Shown here piece by piece: positions 38,261 to 53,600 of a DNA stretch of 64,000 bases. Position 1 is the first letter of the stretch. The number at the start of each line of letters is the position of its first letter. The position numbers were made by a program, and so were the translations under genes. The notes under the pieces are model-generated. The model was not told the DNA's origin. It did no database searches and saw only the letters and a program-made list of their open reading frames with translations. The stretch is from Tyto alba. Its lineage: Eukaryota; Chordata; Aves; Strigiformes; Tytonidae. The stretch covers positions 15,809,386 to 15,873,385 of the forward strand of contig NW_024881330.1 of NCBI RefSeq assembly GCF_018691265.1. The letters are read 5' to 3'.

Positions 38261-41200
38261 GTAATATTTTTTAGTCTTCCCTTTTCTGGATGCAGCTATT
38301 TGATTTGTACTCGGGAGCTGTATCTTCCAACAAATATAAATTATGCACATACTCTGTCATCTCTCAGTTTTCATGAAATACGTGTTTGCTTTCTCTCTGC
38401 AGTGAGGCTTCTAGGTACGAAAGGAAAAAAAGACTTGCATATAAGAGAGCACCTTCCAGGCATAAAGTCGACTCCTTTCAGGCCTGACTCATGCTGCTGC
38501 ATCCCTCTTTGCCTCAAGCTGAGCCTGATGTGCTACCAAAGGTTGAAGACCTGAATTTGGGATTTTCAAAGTGTTTTAATCACCAGTGGGAAGGGTGTTG
38601 CATCTCCTTGCGCAGTCTCTTGTGCCTCACTTACTTACAAAATGCCTACTAGCCCCAGATCCCAAGAGTGAGAGGTGATGAAAGGGTCAGTACGGGAGTT
38701 TTGCCAGCACTTAGATGCTATCTAGGGATCACAGCAGCTCAGTTACATCAAGGCTTAGCAAGCCTGTGATTTCCTGTAAGCAAAACCTAGGCTTCATTAC
38801 AATAATACAGACATCTACAGGTTAAGATGGGATTTCAACACAAGATTTGCAACAAATATTAGTGTCACTTTAGTTGTCGGACACAGCACTCAAAGCGGCA
38901 ATACAGCTCTCAGAGTACCCAGGTTGCAAGCGCCCAACGCTTTAACAACAAAGTAATTGCACACATAAATGGCCAGATTTACCCAGGTTTCATTACTCGC
39001 TGTGTTATGTACTGATGCAACACAACATCACAGTTACTGTATTTAACAAATTGGTCCCTTTACAGTTTTTCCAGTTAGATGTAGGTTAATGAAGCAACTT
39101 TCTGTCATGGACCCAAGAGGCAGAAACTTCTTTGTACCTATTAAAAAAGACTCTTGCTTGAAGGATTCATGTTTATAGAATAAAATGAAGATCAGAACAT
39201 GTTCTTTAGTCATTGAACTCTTCCTAACACAGCTATCCTTTATATATCATATATATGCTCCCTAAACGGTGCCCTTCTGGAAATTTTGAGGAAATTAATG
39301 GGCCTTAACAGTCAATGTTCTTAGGCATTGTTAGACCCAGAAGAGAGGCAAAATCCAGAAGACCCTTTCAATTAAATGTTTAAAATGTTCTGGTAACAAA
39401 TTCCCTTGCATTACACTAGAAGGCAACTAACAGGGGCATTTCTGACACTCTCAGATGCTTTGATGCTGCACAAGCAGAGATCATCTCTAAAATGTACAAG
39501 GTCCAGCCTACAAAGGCCACTTTGTGCATTATCCCTCTGAAATAATTTTGATAGCAATCACTTGGAAATTAAGTCTTATTGCATTAGCCATCAGTTTCTG
39601 TGGAACCAGACTTTCATCCATTTCGTGTCAGCTTTAGGGTTTCTTTTCTGTTTTCCCATTTCTGGCATGATCCAGTCCAGAGATCTGCTGCAATCTGTCA
39701 TCTGGATGTAGATACTGAAGAGGAGGGTGGGGGAGAAAAAACCAAAAAACAGCCTGCCAAGTCTTGCAGCCTTAAACCTTTGGTGCAGTACAAGGTTTAC
39801 AAGATGATTTAAAATCTGCATGTGTAGGAAATAAGGAAGATGGGCTGACTCTTCACAGAAAATGGGTTTGGGACAGACTGAGATTGATGGCTTTGTGACA
39901 ATGACAGCAGAGTTAATAGCTGATATAGGCAGAAAACAGACTCCATTTTAAATTTAAAATTGAAGTGTGTGTTGCTGACAGCATCATACTGACCATTCAT
40001 TGCTAGACCTAATTTCTCTCTGGTAATGACTACGAGAAGCTGAATAGATAATGATGTGCACTGCAGAACATTTGGGAAATAGGATTAACTGCTTTGCATC
40101 TTTTTTTTTCTCGTTTTAAAAACAACTATTTAATGATTGGTAGAGGTGGCTATCCTTGAACACTCCTGAAGGGTAAAGATGAGTCACTCCTCTGGGAACA
40201 TCTCTGTCGCCTCTATTTCCTTTCCTCTTAGGAGACAGAAGGGGTGTAAATTGTGCTTGCAACAGACTGGGAAGGCTGACACTTAAAATATAAGACCTCG
40301 ACAAAAACCCTGGAGATGATGTATCACCAGTCTCCTGGGCAGTTGTACTCCACATTCACATTTGCACACTGGAGATAACTCCTGCCTTTCAACAGCCTGA
40401 ACCCAAACTTCGAATGCAAATGGTCTTGGAGCTGCAAATGGAAACCTGCATGCACTGAGAGAGTTTTTCACATACTCAAATAAAACGCTGCCAAACAAAA
40501 AAATGTGAAACAAAGGAAAAATTAACCCTTCAGTCCTGGGGGAAGCAACTCTTTGCTCTCTATTTCTGTCATTAGTTCCTCCTGCTTACCTACCCTGCTC
40601 TCAGGGACAGAGTTACTCATCAGTTTTGTACATCTCCACCCATACAAATAGAGACCTTTATTGGCATACCAGTATAGGGTTGGTCACCAGGGACTTGACT
40701 TTACTATGTGCCAGTGAAAGGCCTTTAAAAACATACACAAACCATCATACAAGGGGCTTCTGAAATTTTACACACATGCCATGTGCAAGCAGTCAACTTC
40801 AGGAATAAATACTTGTGCCTTAAACCTAAATGCAGCCAGGGCACATGCATGAGCATGGATGATGTTGCTGGACTCACGCTACCAGTCTCAGCTTTGTCCC
40901 TGTAACAACCTTTTTTTTTTTTTTTTGTAGGTGCTGCGCTAAAATGCAGCAAAATGGTACATAATCTGCTTGATAACTATTTCAGAGTATCAGTGGGCTG
41001 AAATTTCCACCTGTTTTCCTTACTCCTGTCTGTGATGTGAGTTTGCACAACTGAAGGATTCCCTGTTTCTCTGCTTGCTTTTTTGTTCAGCAGGAAAACT
41101 AGCTGTATTGTTTGAGTCAAGTTCAAAAGCTGAGATCTGAAAGCCGTATACTATTTGCATTAATTAATTCCAACTCCATTCTGACTTTGTAAAGCTAATT

Positions 41201-44200
41201 TAAATTATAGTGGTCTCTGCAACTTCATGGAGCTGTAAAATAAATAAATCTAATTGTATTTGGCTTAACTACCATGAATCTGCTTATTACTTTCAAAATG
41301 GTACAGTGGGGCTCAGTTTTTATAAAATCTAAGCTACCAAATGATTATGATGAGAAATTGGGACTGTGGCAATAGTAATTAAACACACATATAAAAACAT
41401 TTTCTTCTCTGTGAGAAAGTGCAATGCCTACGTTCTATTTCCATCCCTTACTTCTGTCTTCTGTGATTGCTTGAGGGCATTTTAGATGTGGTTGCTCAAG
41501 ACCATTCAAGACCTTTAAAAAAAGTTCTCGTTTCCTAGAAAGTAATTAAAACCTCCCACACTGAACAAAAATATATGTAACATATGCAAATGCTATAAAA
41601 GTAGCATGTGGTTTACATAACAATTTATAATGCTACTTTATATCTGAGGCAAAATACAATCACATGTTTTACACACTTGGATCACCCCTCTGTGCCTGTG
41701 CTGGAACAAATGTGCTTCCTCAGTGCAGACTGTGACACGAGCTCACACAGAAAGGCATGCAAACACTACAGTTGTTTTTACTATTGGCTGGGGAAGGGTG
41801 GATAAGTAGCATCATGCTTCCCATTAGTAAAAAGCTTCCTAAGTTCTACTGATTCAACAGACAGTAATAAGTATCAGCTACTACTTCAGCTTTGCAGTAA
41901 GATCACGGAGCAGCTCTTCACTAGGAAATGAAGCAAAACTAAGGGTGGGAAGCTGGGGATGTGGAGTGGGGAGGCACGGAAGGAGAAATAAGGTACTCCT
42001 TCATTTCCTTTTCTGCTCCAATTCCTCAAACAGAAATTCCGCAGAGGCATGTTAACCTGAAGAGGAATTTCAGCAGCAAATCATCACAAAGAAGCCATGA
42101 AAGCCTGTTTAATACTTGCAGGTGGCATCTAGTCCAGGTGCTCTCAGGAGCTTATCATCTGACAGTCATCTGATGAACAGATGCTTTACAACTGTAAAAT
42201 CTAAAGGTGGAAAAACCAGTCAGGTCAGCTCAGCCCACCTCTTGCTCTACCAGTGCAAGATAGGATTTTTTTTTTTTTGGCTTTTCCCAACACATTTGTC
42301 TAGCCTTTTTGTGCTGTTTAGTTTTAAGATTTCCAAGTAACCCAAGAGACATATAAACTCCTAGGGAAATTAGTATTTCATATATTAGCATTAAAAGGTT
42401 TCCCCCACCCACCACTCTATTGCTGTTCTTGCTTACCTTCTTTCACCATTCTGTACTACTGCCATTCCAAATCACTCTAATTACCTCATTTTTGCATCTA
42501 CCCAAGAATTTGAGCCTTGTCTTTGCTTTCACGAGTTATTCTAATGATTATTCATGTGGTAGCACATCGGTATTCTTCTCTTTCACTGTTAGTGACATGT
42601 TGACCCCAAAACTAATGCAGTATTTCATGCAGAATTACTGTATCAGAATTACTGGTCTCAGAGCAAGCGCTTTCACACTTACTCTCTCTACTATGCAATA
42701 TTAGGTCGTATACCCCAAAACTGCAGTGGCTATTTTTCTCTCACTGCATCCCAATTATCTCTAACACAGGCTTAAAATGTGTTTTCCCATATCATCTTGC
42801 CTTGCCTCTATTTTATGGTCAGTTCGTGCTCAACTAAGTTTTGATTGTTGCTGCTATATTGCTTTATATTTTCCCCTTATTGTTTGGGTCTTCCCACTTC
42901 AACAATGTATTCCAGTAATGGACTGTCTTCATGACCCTCTTCCCCACTCTCCCGAACTGTAAATACCACTAAAACCACTATGTGGCTATAAAAACAACTG
43001 CATTGCTATCCACTGCTACTCAAACAACTTTAAAATCACATATCTTTCTTCCTTTTTAGGCAAATCTGAATTTATTTTTCAAGCAAGATGTCATGAGAAA
43101 GCATACGCAGACCTCGGGAAGGATTTTATCACAGATGTGTATGTAATTCATTCCTTTCAGCCACTCATTTTCAAATCTATTCCAGAACACCGCTCTACAG
43201 CTTTGTAGTAAGTGCAGTCAGCTGAGAAGGGAAAATGAGAGCATGAGGGGCCAAAGAGGGCCTAACACATCAGGCCTGATCTAGGATTTGGGCAGAAAAA
43301 TCATGGAGTTAAGACAACCTCAGCAGTGATTATCAGATACCACCACTTGCTGGGAACATGTGCAGAAGCAGAACTCTGAAGTACTTAATTAGGTAGCTTG
43401 CAAGTTGAACATGAAGGCATACAAGCAGCTGAGATGCTCCCAAATACGTCTGTGGTCTTTGCTGGGCCTAGTCCAGTGAGCAGTGCTATAAACATGTATT
43501 CTGCTTCTGACTACATTCACATCAACATTAACACTGTTCCCAGCTCAGTAGCGTTATTTGTTGTGTAATGTTGTAACAGATGCCAGAATGTGTCCCTTAT
43601 GCAATGTAAGAAAAACCCTAAAAATTTACACAGAAGTCAGATTTAACGAGATAAAAGTTTCACTATATTGCATTTATTTATTTAGGTTTCAGTTATCCAT
43701 TACATTTTCTTAAATAGTAACTGGCATTGGTACATATTTTTTGTCACTTTCATTAATATCTTGCAATACAAATCAGCTAACTTGTTATTTTTTTGTATAA
43801 AGTAATCTTCCAACTCAGCAAAAATCCCTCTCCTTTAAAGCCCTGATACTCTACCATATTAGTCTTCATTGCTATTAAATAAGGAGAGTAAGCAAACTAC
43901 TCACTTTCTTCCCCAAATATTTTTTTTCTGCACTGATGTATTTGTAAATTCCTTTATAGTTTCCCATTTCCTTTGTTAGCACAAAGTAATTAAAATAATC
44001 CATCCTCTGTAAAGCTCCGTTGACTCACAGTATCGTTGGGTGTCATTGCATCTTATTTCTGATGCTTTTTCTTAACTTCAGATCTTCAAATCTACATCTG
44101 GAGCTTGTTGCTACCCATAGCAATTGTCAGTCATCCTTCAGCTGTAGTCTTTTTGGCTTGCGCAGCCATCTTGCACATCGATGAAATCCTGGTTCCTGTG

Positions 44201-46729
44201 AGACCAGAATCCTTGTCCTACTGCACCTAAATCTATTCCTTACAGTGATTAACTGAAGTTGCACGTGTGCACAAGTTCCAGTTTATCCATCAGTAAGAAC
44301 TACTATAACCACAGCAGGTTTTTTTCCTACAGGACAATAAAAACGGTCATGGTTTATTAGAGCACTCTGGATGTGGCCTTGCTGCCTCTATAAAAAACAA
44401 GTGGAAAAGTAAACTCCTTGCACCTTTCCTGAACATAGCATAAATCTGCTCCACGCTCTTGTCTTTTTATGTAAAAAACAACTTGGACCTTTGTATACTG
44501 CCTTGCAGGCATCTTCTCTGTTGTGACACTGAACCAAACATTCAGTATCTGTTATATTGTCTACAAAGGTGTTGGATTAATGGTTTCATTTTGAGTGCGT
44601 GTTAACTTGGGATGCTCCCACAAACATGCTACAGAGTGTTCAGCAGCCTAACTCTACTGCCCCAAGTCCTCTCCAGACAAAAGAGAGCCATAAGAACCCC
44701 AACCCACTCAAATATTTTTGTATTTCAAAAATTGAACCATCTTTGGTTCTGGTATCTGCTCCTGGGACTGCCTGTATGTTTATCCAGCTTCTGCCTAATC
44801 AGAAATACAGAATAGTCAATCATATATAAACAAAACATTGAAACATCTGTGTTGTATTGCTTTGCTGGTATTTGTAAATACTTCATTTGGTGCCATTTCA
44901 TTAACCAGCAGTTAAAAGTTGTTAGCATTAACTAAAATATTAAATTTCAGCACATGTTGATGCCCAGTAATTCCTTTAAAAGTATTTCACAGCTGAGGAA
45001 CTGCCATTTTTCTTAAAACTGTCATCTTCTTGGCGAAATCCTATGCTTATTCATGTATCTGGGAGCATATGAATTACGTTCACTACACTTACTTTCATCT
45101 CTGTAAGTCAAAGTGTACGGTTTTGGTCCAACACCTTGCAGAGTTCCTGTTTTGACAGTATTTACTGCGATAATATACAATTCTGTCAATTTATGCACTT
45201 TGCAATTTAGCTACGGCACTATCTATTCTGGTAGTGGTTTAAAGTGTTTTCTCCTCTCTCCCAGATGAAAAATTGTAGTATAAACCTTGGCTACTGCTAG
45301 CAGTTGCACAGAGCAAGCTGAATATTGCATCAGTGAGAAATCCATTTGCAGTATTTGCACTCTTATTCACATTTTAGGTTACTTCTGCACTGTTTATATG
45401 CAATAAAAGAGTCAACAAACTTTAAAGACTTTTAGTAAGAATACATAAATAGTATACAGGCAGTAAAGCAAAGCTTAGACTAATCTCCATTTTCCATAAT
45501 TATTCCAAAAATAGAACAAACTACTAAGTACTGAGAATTTTACACTCACAATTAAGATGGTGGTGCCATTTCAAAATCCATTTCCAATAGTCCTTCTAGG
45601 CTGGATGTATGCTTAGACATACACTAAACTTCTGTAGCTGCCACTACACCTTGCAAATACAAAAAACGTGCCTGCATTTTAAACAAACAACAAAATAAAA
45701 TCTCTGCTCGCAGTCTTCATCTCCTTTTCAAAAGCTTTATATATAAAATAGTTATGTCTCTTGCAGTTGCAAAAATCAACCACGACTTCTGACCAGCACA
45801 TCTACCACACTGATCAATCTAAATGGGAGATGAACATTTCTGCTGCTAGCTTTGTCACTGAGTAAGATATCCACTCTTCCAACTATAACATGGGAGAAAA
45901 GACAGTGACCTTATATGTATGGTGTTTTGACATCTACTCAAATCTAGGTATTGTCACAGTTACACATAATTTTTCAACACTGGGTAAACAAAATTAACAT
46001 TTTCGAACTCTGTTTACTTGCAATTATAAGACTGGGTATCCATTCATATGTTAAGATTTAAAACCTTCAAAAGGAGAAATAAAAGACAACTATATTGTAC
46101 CTAATTTAATGGAAAAGTCATACATTGTTAACCAGACATGATCAGATCTATTATGTGCCAGGGGTTTTTACCTCAAGGAGTAGACAAATGGGTTGAAATT
46201 ATTAAAAAACAAAATAAAGAAGACTGATAGAACAACAAATCAGTATAGCATTTTTAAATCTCAAATCAATAAACATTCAAGTGTCAAAACCCCGTATTGT
46301 AAAAAGGATATATTTTAAAGGATACTATTTAACTGGACTCTTCAGAAGGTTCTGCACAAATCTTTCACATAAAACTATTACAGAATCTGACAGGGCACAG
46401 AATGAGAGTTAAAAGTAATACACAAGAAGCAAATCATGAGGATGGTCAGTTTTGAATTTCGCAAATATTAATAGTAGAGTGCCTTATGGATTTGTACTGA
46501 AACAGCATTATTTTACATATTCATTCACCTGGAAAAAGAGACACATAGTCCACTGGCAGTATCTGTGGATAACAAAAATTACTATTTTCAGGCCTAATGA
46601 AAATTGTGAGGATTACCAGAGGCAGAACAAAGAAAGATGAAGGTTGATGATTAACTCAAAATAAAGAACTGCTCATATACTCCAAAGTTTTCTAAGACTG
46701 GCAGTCATAAGGAAAAGATTAATGAGGTC
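38261..46729. other. Intergenic DNA downstream of MED30, nothing recognised
   Basis: No exon, RNA gene or transposon was recognised. From about 43600 to 47500 the DNA becomes notably AT-rich, which may be downstream flank or an extended MED30 3' UTR. Confidence 0.5.
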
Positions 46730-46735
46730 TTTATT
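46730..46735 (-). terminator. Candidate distal poly(A) signal of MED30
   Basis: This is a canonical AATAAA on the minus strand, about 800 bases past the MED30 stop codon. AT-rich DNA yields such hexamers by chance, so it is only a candidate. Confidence 0.25.
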
Positions 46736-47384
46736 CAGTGCATTCTGGTAAACAAACCCAAAGTATTCCAAACGTACATAATGCTATATGAATACACCAT
46801 ACAATAACTGGAGCAGTACTCAAGAAATTATAACACATCATTACAGAAGAAGTCAATGCTGAGGATATATGCATGTAGTCTTCATTTTAGAAGACTTTAC
46901 TATATCCATAAGGATATAGGGGTAATTTTATGTAGCTTTTAAGTTTTGTTCCAATTTATCTAATATAACATGTATCCAGTGGTAGAATATGGAATAAGAT
47001 GAACTTATATGGCATAGGAACCTGTACTAAATGTTCCCACAATGTGGAAACATATTGCATTGTAGTATCTGATCACTTATTTCAGTCCTGTAGCTTACTA
47101 GAGTGACTTTTCTGTGCAATACAGAAATGGCCTACAGACCTTTCCTATCTGTAGAGGTGGTTTGCACTGCAGAATGGCATGTAAACATATGTTTTCAAAA
47201 CAGTGTTAATAGTATTTAAAAACAAAACAGAAACACCTAATTTATAAAAAACCCCATTTGCATAGCGATCCAAACTGTTACTGCAAGTTATTGAGGCTGT
47301 ATTACATTCACGCTAAGTGAATCACTTGGTTAAACCTGTAGGAGGAATCTTTTATAAAAACAAAACTAACACCATTTAAGTTAT

Positions 47385-47530
47385 TACAAACCCCCAACAT
47401 TTTAATCTTGAAGACTTTTCAAACATTACTGCAATATGGTTGTAGGAAAACATGTTACTTCTTAGAAAGAAATTCAATATCTCCAAACAAATTTGTATCT
47501 TTTCCAATTACAAAGTCTGATTTTCCTTGT
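47385..47530 (-). other. MED30: MED30 3' UTR, proximal candidate poly(A) site
   Basis: Downstream of the stop codon the minus strand has ATTAAA at 47406-47401, followed by GU-rich sequence at about 47399-47355. That is a reasonable poly(A) site giving a 3' UTR of about 150 bases. A canonical AATAAA lies further on at 46735-46730, which would give about 0.8 kb. Either or both may be used; the sequence alone does not decide. Confidence 0.35.
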
Positions 47531-47626
47531 TCAGTTCCGCATTGCCAACATGGCATTTATGTCCCAAATAAGATTCCGTAACTGATCCATGATCTGCTTC
47601 AGCTGCTGATTCTTCTGTTTCAGTTT
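47531..47626 (-). CDS. MED30: MED30 coding exon 4 (residues 149-179 and stop)
   Basis: This exon has 31 codons plus TGA (47533-47531). It encodes the end of the coiled coil and the family's invariant-looking C-terminus NLIWDINAMLAMRN. The acceptor is CTTCCCACAG, reading into 47626. The exon continues into the 3' UTR, whose end is not certain. Confidence 0.97.
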   Translation of the reverse strand, partial: KLKQKNQQLKQIMDQLRNLIWDINAMLAMRN

Positions 47627-50600
47627 CTGTGGGAAGAGTTTATTAGAATTTTTTTTGTGATCAAGTCAAATAGCACACTCAGAAATTCAACAGAAGTTAC
47701 AGTGATATGAAATACTATATGGATCTTCTTCACAGTTGTCTGTGAGCAATATTATTGGGATAATACATCCTCTTTAAAGCACACTCTAAAAATATATGAA
47801 AGCTTCAATAGTTGATGACCACTGCTAGAAGGGGAATGCTGTTTCTTCACACAGCAGTCTTTTTACCAAAACAGTTGGTTCCTTCAAAACTGGAGGCTTG
47901 TGGGGATTGGCCCTTTCTTTCCAAAGTCCAAAAGATAGCACTTTAAGTAGGAAGAAAGAATTCAGGGAACAGGTAAATTTGTGTGAACATATGTTGTATA
48001 ACTTGGATGCAAAGAAAAATGAGGGATTAAGAGTAGAAGTTTGAACAAAGCACAAGGTACGGGTGAAGCCAATTGGGCTTTACCAGCCCTTCTGCCTGTG
48101 TAGGTCAACCCTGATATGCTAAGGGCTCCTGTCTTGAAATAGACATTCAGCATGCTGAATCCTTTAAAACTATGTATTTGTTTTTGCAAGCTTCAGAGGC
48201 ATGTGAAGGAAGAGCAGAACAGTAAACTCACTTTTATTTGGGTGCATAACCAGAACTTTAAAATTATGTCTTTATAGAAGAAAGATCGGTCCATTAAGAC
48301 ATCGCACAATCTCTTAAACCTTTCGTTTCACAACAATACACATTTTATTGTCTGATTTATTAATTTTCCTGCTCAAATCAAAGCTATCAAGAACTAAGTT
48401 ACTGTATAGTGTTAACAACAACCTATGTGCTTCATTTAATTCCAATTTCATAAAATGTCAGCCATCTTACATTACAGATCAAACTGTTATTCATTAGGCA
48501 AGTCCAGAGTTCCAAGTAAAGAGAAAGCACAGGAGAGACTCGCTACCCAAAAGAGGACAAAGTATTCAAAATGTTTCAGGTTTCACATAACTTTGTTATT
48601 TGTACTACACAAATGGCAATACATTAAAAGGGTGTCTCAGATCAGTAATATGACCAAAGTAACTGAACAGTGATAAAAGGAAGCAACAAAAGCAGCAATA
48701 TCCTGAAAAACAGTCTCCTGAATTTTGATGTAGACAACACACCAGTATTTTTAAGTTGCCCATCTGGTCAGCTGGGAAAGAAATCAGAGAAAAAGAGGAA
48801 GTCTGTTCACTTCAGACCTGTAAAAACGGTCTGAGGTAACACAGTAATTGGGCTTAGATTACATGAAGACCATAGTAATTTGAGTAAGGGTGATGATATT
48901 CCTGACCACAAACTCTGGTGGACACGTTCCCTGGAAGCAGAGACAACACTCAAGTCCAGACTCCTAAGAAGGATGTAAAAACAGATGTAGGACAGTTCAT
49001 GCACACTAACTCGGAATTTCTAATCAAGCAACAGACTAAAAAGTACTTTAAGGATAATTATGTGCATTTATCTAATGCTTCCTTCTTTTCCATTTGCTAA
49101 TTCAAGACTTTACAACATACAGCAGGGATCCAACTCCTAAAGACAAGAGAAGACTGAGATGCATGTAGTTACTATAGCATCCAAATGACAGAATTGCAAG
49201 TGTCTACCTACAAAAGCTCATAATGCAAGATCTTGATGCTTGAGAAAGAACAAGAGGGATGAGATAAATAAACACGTTCATAACTGTGCCATTTTTAAAC
49301 ATACTTCTGTTTTCCATCCTCAACATTCAATCTTAGAGAAATCAATTAATGTTACATCAAAACTACTAGTTTAATATAAGCTGTCACTCACTGATACTGA
49401 GGGCATGCCATTTCATGATTTTTCAAAACAATCAGTGATGGTTATTCAAGTCACAGATAGAAAGAATAGCCTTTAACCTCTGATATACGGATTGTGTTTT
49501 CTCTCCATCCATGTCTAATTGTATTGTTAAATACTGCTACCAGGCATGCTCACATGAACTTTACATAAGTTACACCCGAAAGACTCATTCTGTAAGACTG
49601 TTTTCGTTTCTTAGGCAAGTGTTATGAAACTGTAAATTGCTTGATCTTTACTTGATGCTAGACAGGGGAACCTTCAAATTGGATTTAATTTGTTTTCAAA
49701 GCATCTGTAAAGACAAGAAGTACACAACCGTTACTTTATTTATCCGAAGATAATTTTAGATCCTTGTCTTCAGTGAAGAGCTGTTTTCTTAGCTCTTCTA
49801 TTCTACTTTTTCTAGAGACAGAAAAAACATCTAAGATGAAACACCATCTCTGCACTGCTAGGCTGAAGAAAGGATAAGGAAAGGGTAAAAATCCACTTCA
49901 GAGAGCATGGTCTCCTAATTGAGATGCACACAGTGATCTTTGTTACCGATCTCTGACAGGCAGTGGTCCACACCACAGAGTACTACATAATTCATATGTT
50001 TTGCACCACTGGCAGTGCTGGCCTCTGCTTAAGACTTTGCTGAGCCAGTAAGAACATCTCAACTCAGGTCTAACCAGGTGAAATGGCCTTCTTGGGAAAT
50101 GGGCAAGTTCTATAAGCAGCTTCTGCAGCAACGACAAATTTTTGTTTGAACAGATTGCTTGCAAGTTGTCTCCCACCCTTTCCTCCTTCTACTGAGAAGA
50201 CTTAGCTGAACTCTAGACTGCTGCTCAGGGTTAACAGTTGTATGAAACAAGAAAAGGTACTTCATCCTACATATATGCTACAGCTTGTGCCTTTATGTTT
50301 TAAGATAGAACAGGAAAATTATCTTATACAAGGCAGTTTATAATGAGTTTAAGAGATCTAAATTTGCCTTACATCTGACAGGCATGTTTCTGTTAGTCCC
50401 TCTCTGTTAGAAAAGCGATGTGACTGAAAATCAATCCTAAGGGGTGGTCTTTGGTGATATTTTCAATGTGAATAACTATCCATTTTGACTGACACTACAA
50501 GTACTATGGCCAGCATGACGGAGTTGGCAAGGACTGCATCTTCCAGTAACCAACAAGATCTTAGTGGGCTAAGGTCAGGTAGGACATTTATTAAAACATG

Positions 50601-53600
50601 TACAGAAGCACAAAACCCACATAAATTAAATAAAGTGGCAGAACCACAACATACATCCAGAAAACAGCTGTCTTTCAAGAAACATGCCATAAAGAACTTG
50701 ACATGTTTCATAGATCTGGGTTCAGTAGAACACAGTAATTTCAACTTTGACTGAAATAAATTTTTGACTTAAACTCATTTTTGGTTCACTTTCATTTCAT
50801 TTGAAATTGGTGCTGTCTAGATCAATCTACAACTTTCTACCAGAGATGTATCAGAACTTTCCTTTGCACACTGTTCCAACCTCTCTCCTCATCTTAAGCT
50901 CATCTATCTTTCACATTTTAAAATCTAAACATCACTATGAGACATTATTCTGCACTCAATCCATTCATAAGTCCCTTCTTCAGGCACAGATAATAGTGTA
51001 AACACTGTGGAAACATAAGATAATATTCCAACTGATATCTGTAAAAGCATCAAAAGTGCATGCCTATGTTGTACAGACACTTCTGCTTAAGAAGAAAAAA
51101 GAAGAGGTGTTTCCATCATTAAAATCTTTTATATGACCATTCTCCTGAATGCTGTGCCAGCTATATTTTTTACCTGCTCTGTTCAAGACCTGCAACAGTA
51201 CAAGCCAGAAGTACATCTAAGTGTAATAAAGCATTAAATATTAATAACAGCAGTACCTTTACTTTCATAAATCTTAAACATAATTGTTTTAATTCTGCTA
51301 CTTTGTTGATTATGACTCCAATGCAGAGAGAACTTGCATCACCATCTTCTTCATGACCACGTTACTTCTGATGATTAAACTCCTGTATGAAGTGATTGTT
51401 GAAAGTCTTATGAAGGTGGCAATGGCCTCTGCTTTTCCATGTAAGTCAAACACAAGAAATTTCTACAGAAAAACAATGTTTGTGATAGGTGAGAAAAAGT
51501 AAAGCCTGATCTGGCAATTTATACCGTTCTTTTTTTTTTCCTTTAAGTGAGTCCTTCACAACAAAATCTGAAGTAAGAAGGTAGAAAAAACTTTTTTTTT
51601 TTTCCTTCAGTTTTAAAGTCACAAGACTTACAATGTTATATTCACATAGAAGGAAAAAAAAATGATAGAAAAAATGCCTCAACAGTTTGCTCAAACTCTC
51701 TTAAAACTGTCAGGTGATGTTCTAACTTACAGCTACTCAACTGATACCAAGACACACCTTCCACCATAATAAATTCACATATCCATCTATTTATAGTATT
51801 TTTTTCAAATGGATAAAAAGTATTCATCAATAATACACTAACTGCTGTACAATTAAACATGAGCACACTTATCATTCAATAACTACAGCTTTTCCTAATG
51901 TCATTCACAGTCATAATTCTCTTACCCTTACTGGAAATAAGAGACTGGGGTTTCTGTCTCCCTCCTCTCCTGATAGCTGAAAGGCAAACTACTCCTGCAT
52001 GTGTAACACTGTTCCTGAAATAAGCAGAGGCACCAGCGACAGCCTGTGCTCCACTTCATGCTCAATACTTTTCACGTATCGAACCAGACAGCAATTGCAT
52101 GTACCCACTGCTCTATTGTTCAAAGAGGAGTAAGTGTGTTCATTAAAATAGATGGATGTTTGCTTCAAACCAATTTATCATTCAACAATGAAGTCTGAGG
52201 TCTTATTTACTGAGTACCCTTTAAGCTATGTAGCTTGTAATGGAATTATCCATTCCCCAAGATACTCCTCCACCACACTTCTCAGTGTTACATTCCCATT
52301 CTTAACATGAAAATCACACAGATGTATGATCCTCAGTTACAGATGGCAAACTAAGTCACAGGAAAACTATGGATAAAACTGCAGTGCCTACTAACTTTGT
52401 CTAGAGACATCTAAGATTCAAGTTCATCACTAAACTTCATATTTTAACAGCTTCCCACATATTCAAAAGACAACTATCACCGTAAGGGGAAGCATGAACA
52501 ACTACTACAGACATTCTGTGTCAGAGACAAGGATAAAAATCCAATTCTCAAGAACAGTGTTACTTACTACTCACATTACATCTTTCCTTCTCACTCCCAA
52601 ATTCCCTGCTTATTCAATACCCTCATGCAAGTTACACAATACATAAACCAGGATTCTTATAATCTTATTTATCACAATACTGATTCAATCTAAACAGTGC
52701 CTAGTCTGCAACAAAAGCAGAACAGCTCAAGGACTCTTCCAGAAAAACAAGGGACAGGGAGAGAGGAACCAAATGTGATAATGTAATAAAGGTTGTATAA
52801 TATGCATTTATACAAACACAAAAGGGGACAATTTAAATGGTACAGACAGCTTTAAGCTCTGTGTTTCCTAACTTTTTTCAACTTTGTAGCAATTATATTG
52901 TTTTGATATAGGAAGCTACATGAAAAACTTTGCATGCAACATTTTATATGAAACTGAAAAGGAAGTATTTCATTATATGGAATAAAATGCATCTGACTGC
53001 TGAGAGACCTGGCTGATGACATTACAAGACCACTCTACATAATTTTCTATTGGAGATGGGGAGAAACTCCTGATGAAAACGGAAACATCTCAACTCATCT
53101 TGAAGAAAGGCAAGGAGGGGGATCCAGAAAACTACAGGCTGAGCAGACTAACCCCTGACCCCAGAAAGAATATGCAGCAAACCCTTCTGGACGTCACGTT
53201 CAGGCACGTGAATGATAAGATGACTGAGAACAGTCATCCTGCATTTACTGAATGCATGTTGTGCCTGACCAACATGACAGACTTCTATTGAGAAATGACT
53301 GGTGGTGTGGCCAAGGGGAGAGCAGGGGATTTTCTTTACTCTCCTATTAGTCAGGCTTCTGACACAATCTCCCACAGTACCCTTGTAGCCAAACTGGAGA
53401 GATGTGGTTTGGGTAAGTGGATTATAAGGTTGATGGAAAACTGACTAGGCTGTTGGATTCCAATTATTGTGATCATTAGTACTAAGACCGACTGGCAGCT
53501 GGTCACTCTTGATGTTTCTCAAGATTGATACTAAGGTCAATATTCTTAATATCCTCATTAATGACTTATCCTCACTTAATGACCTAATCATTGTATCAAA

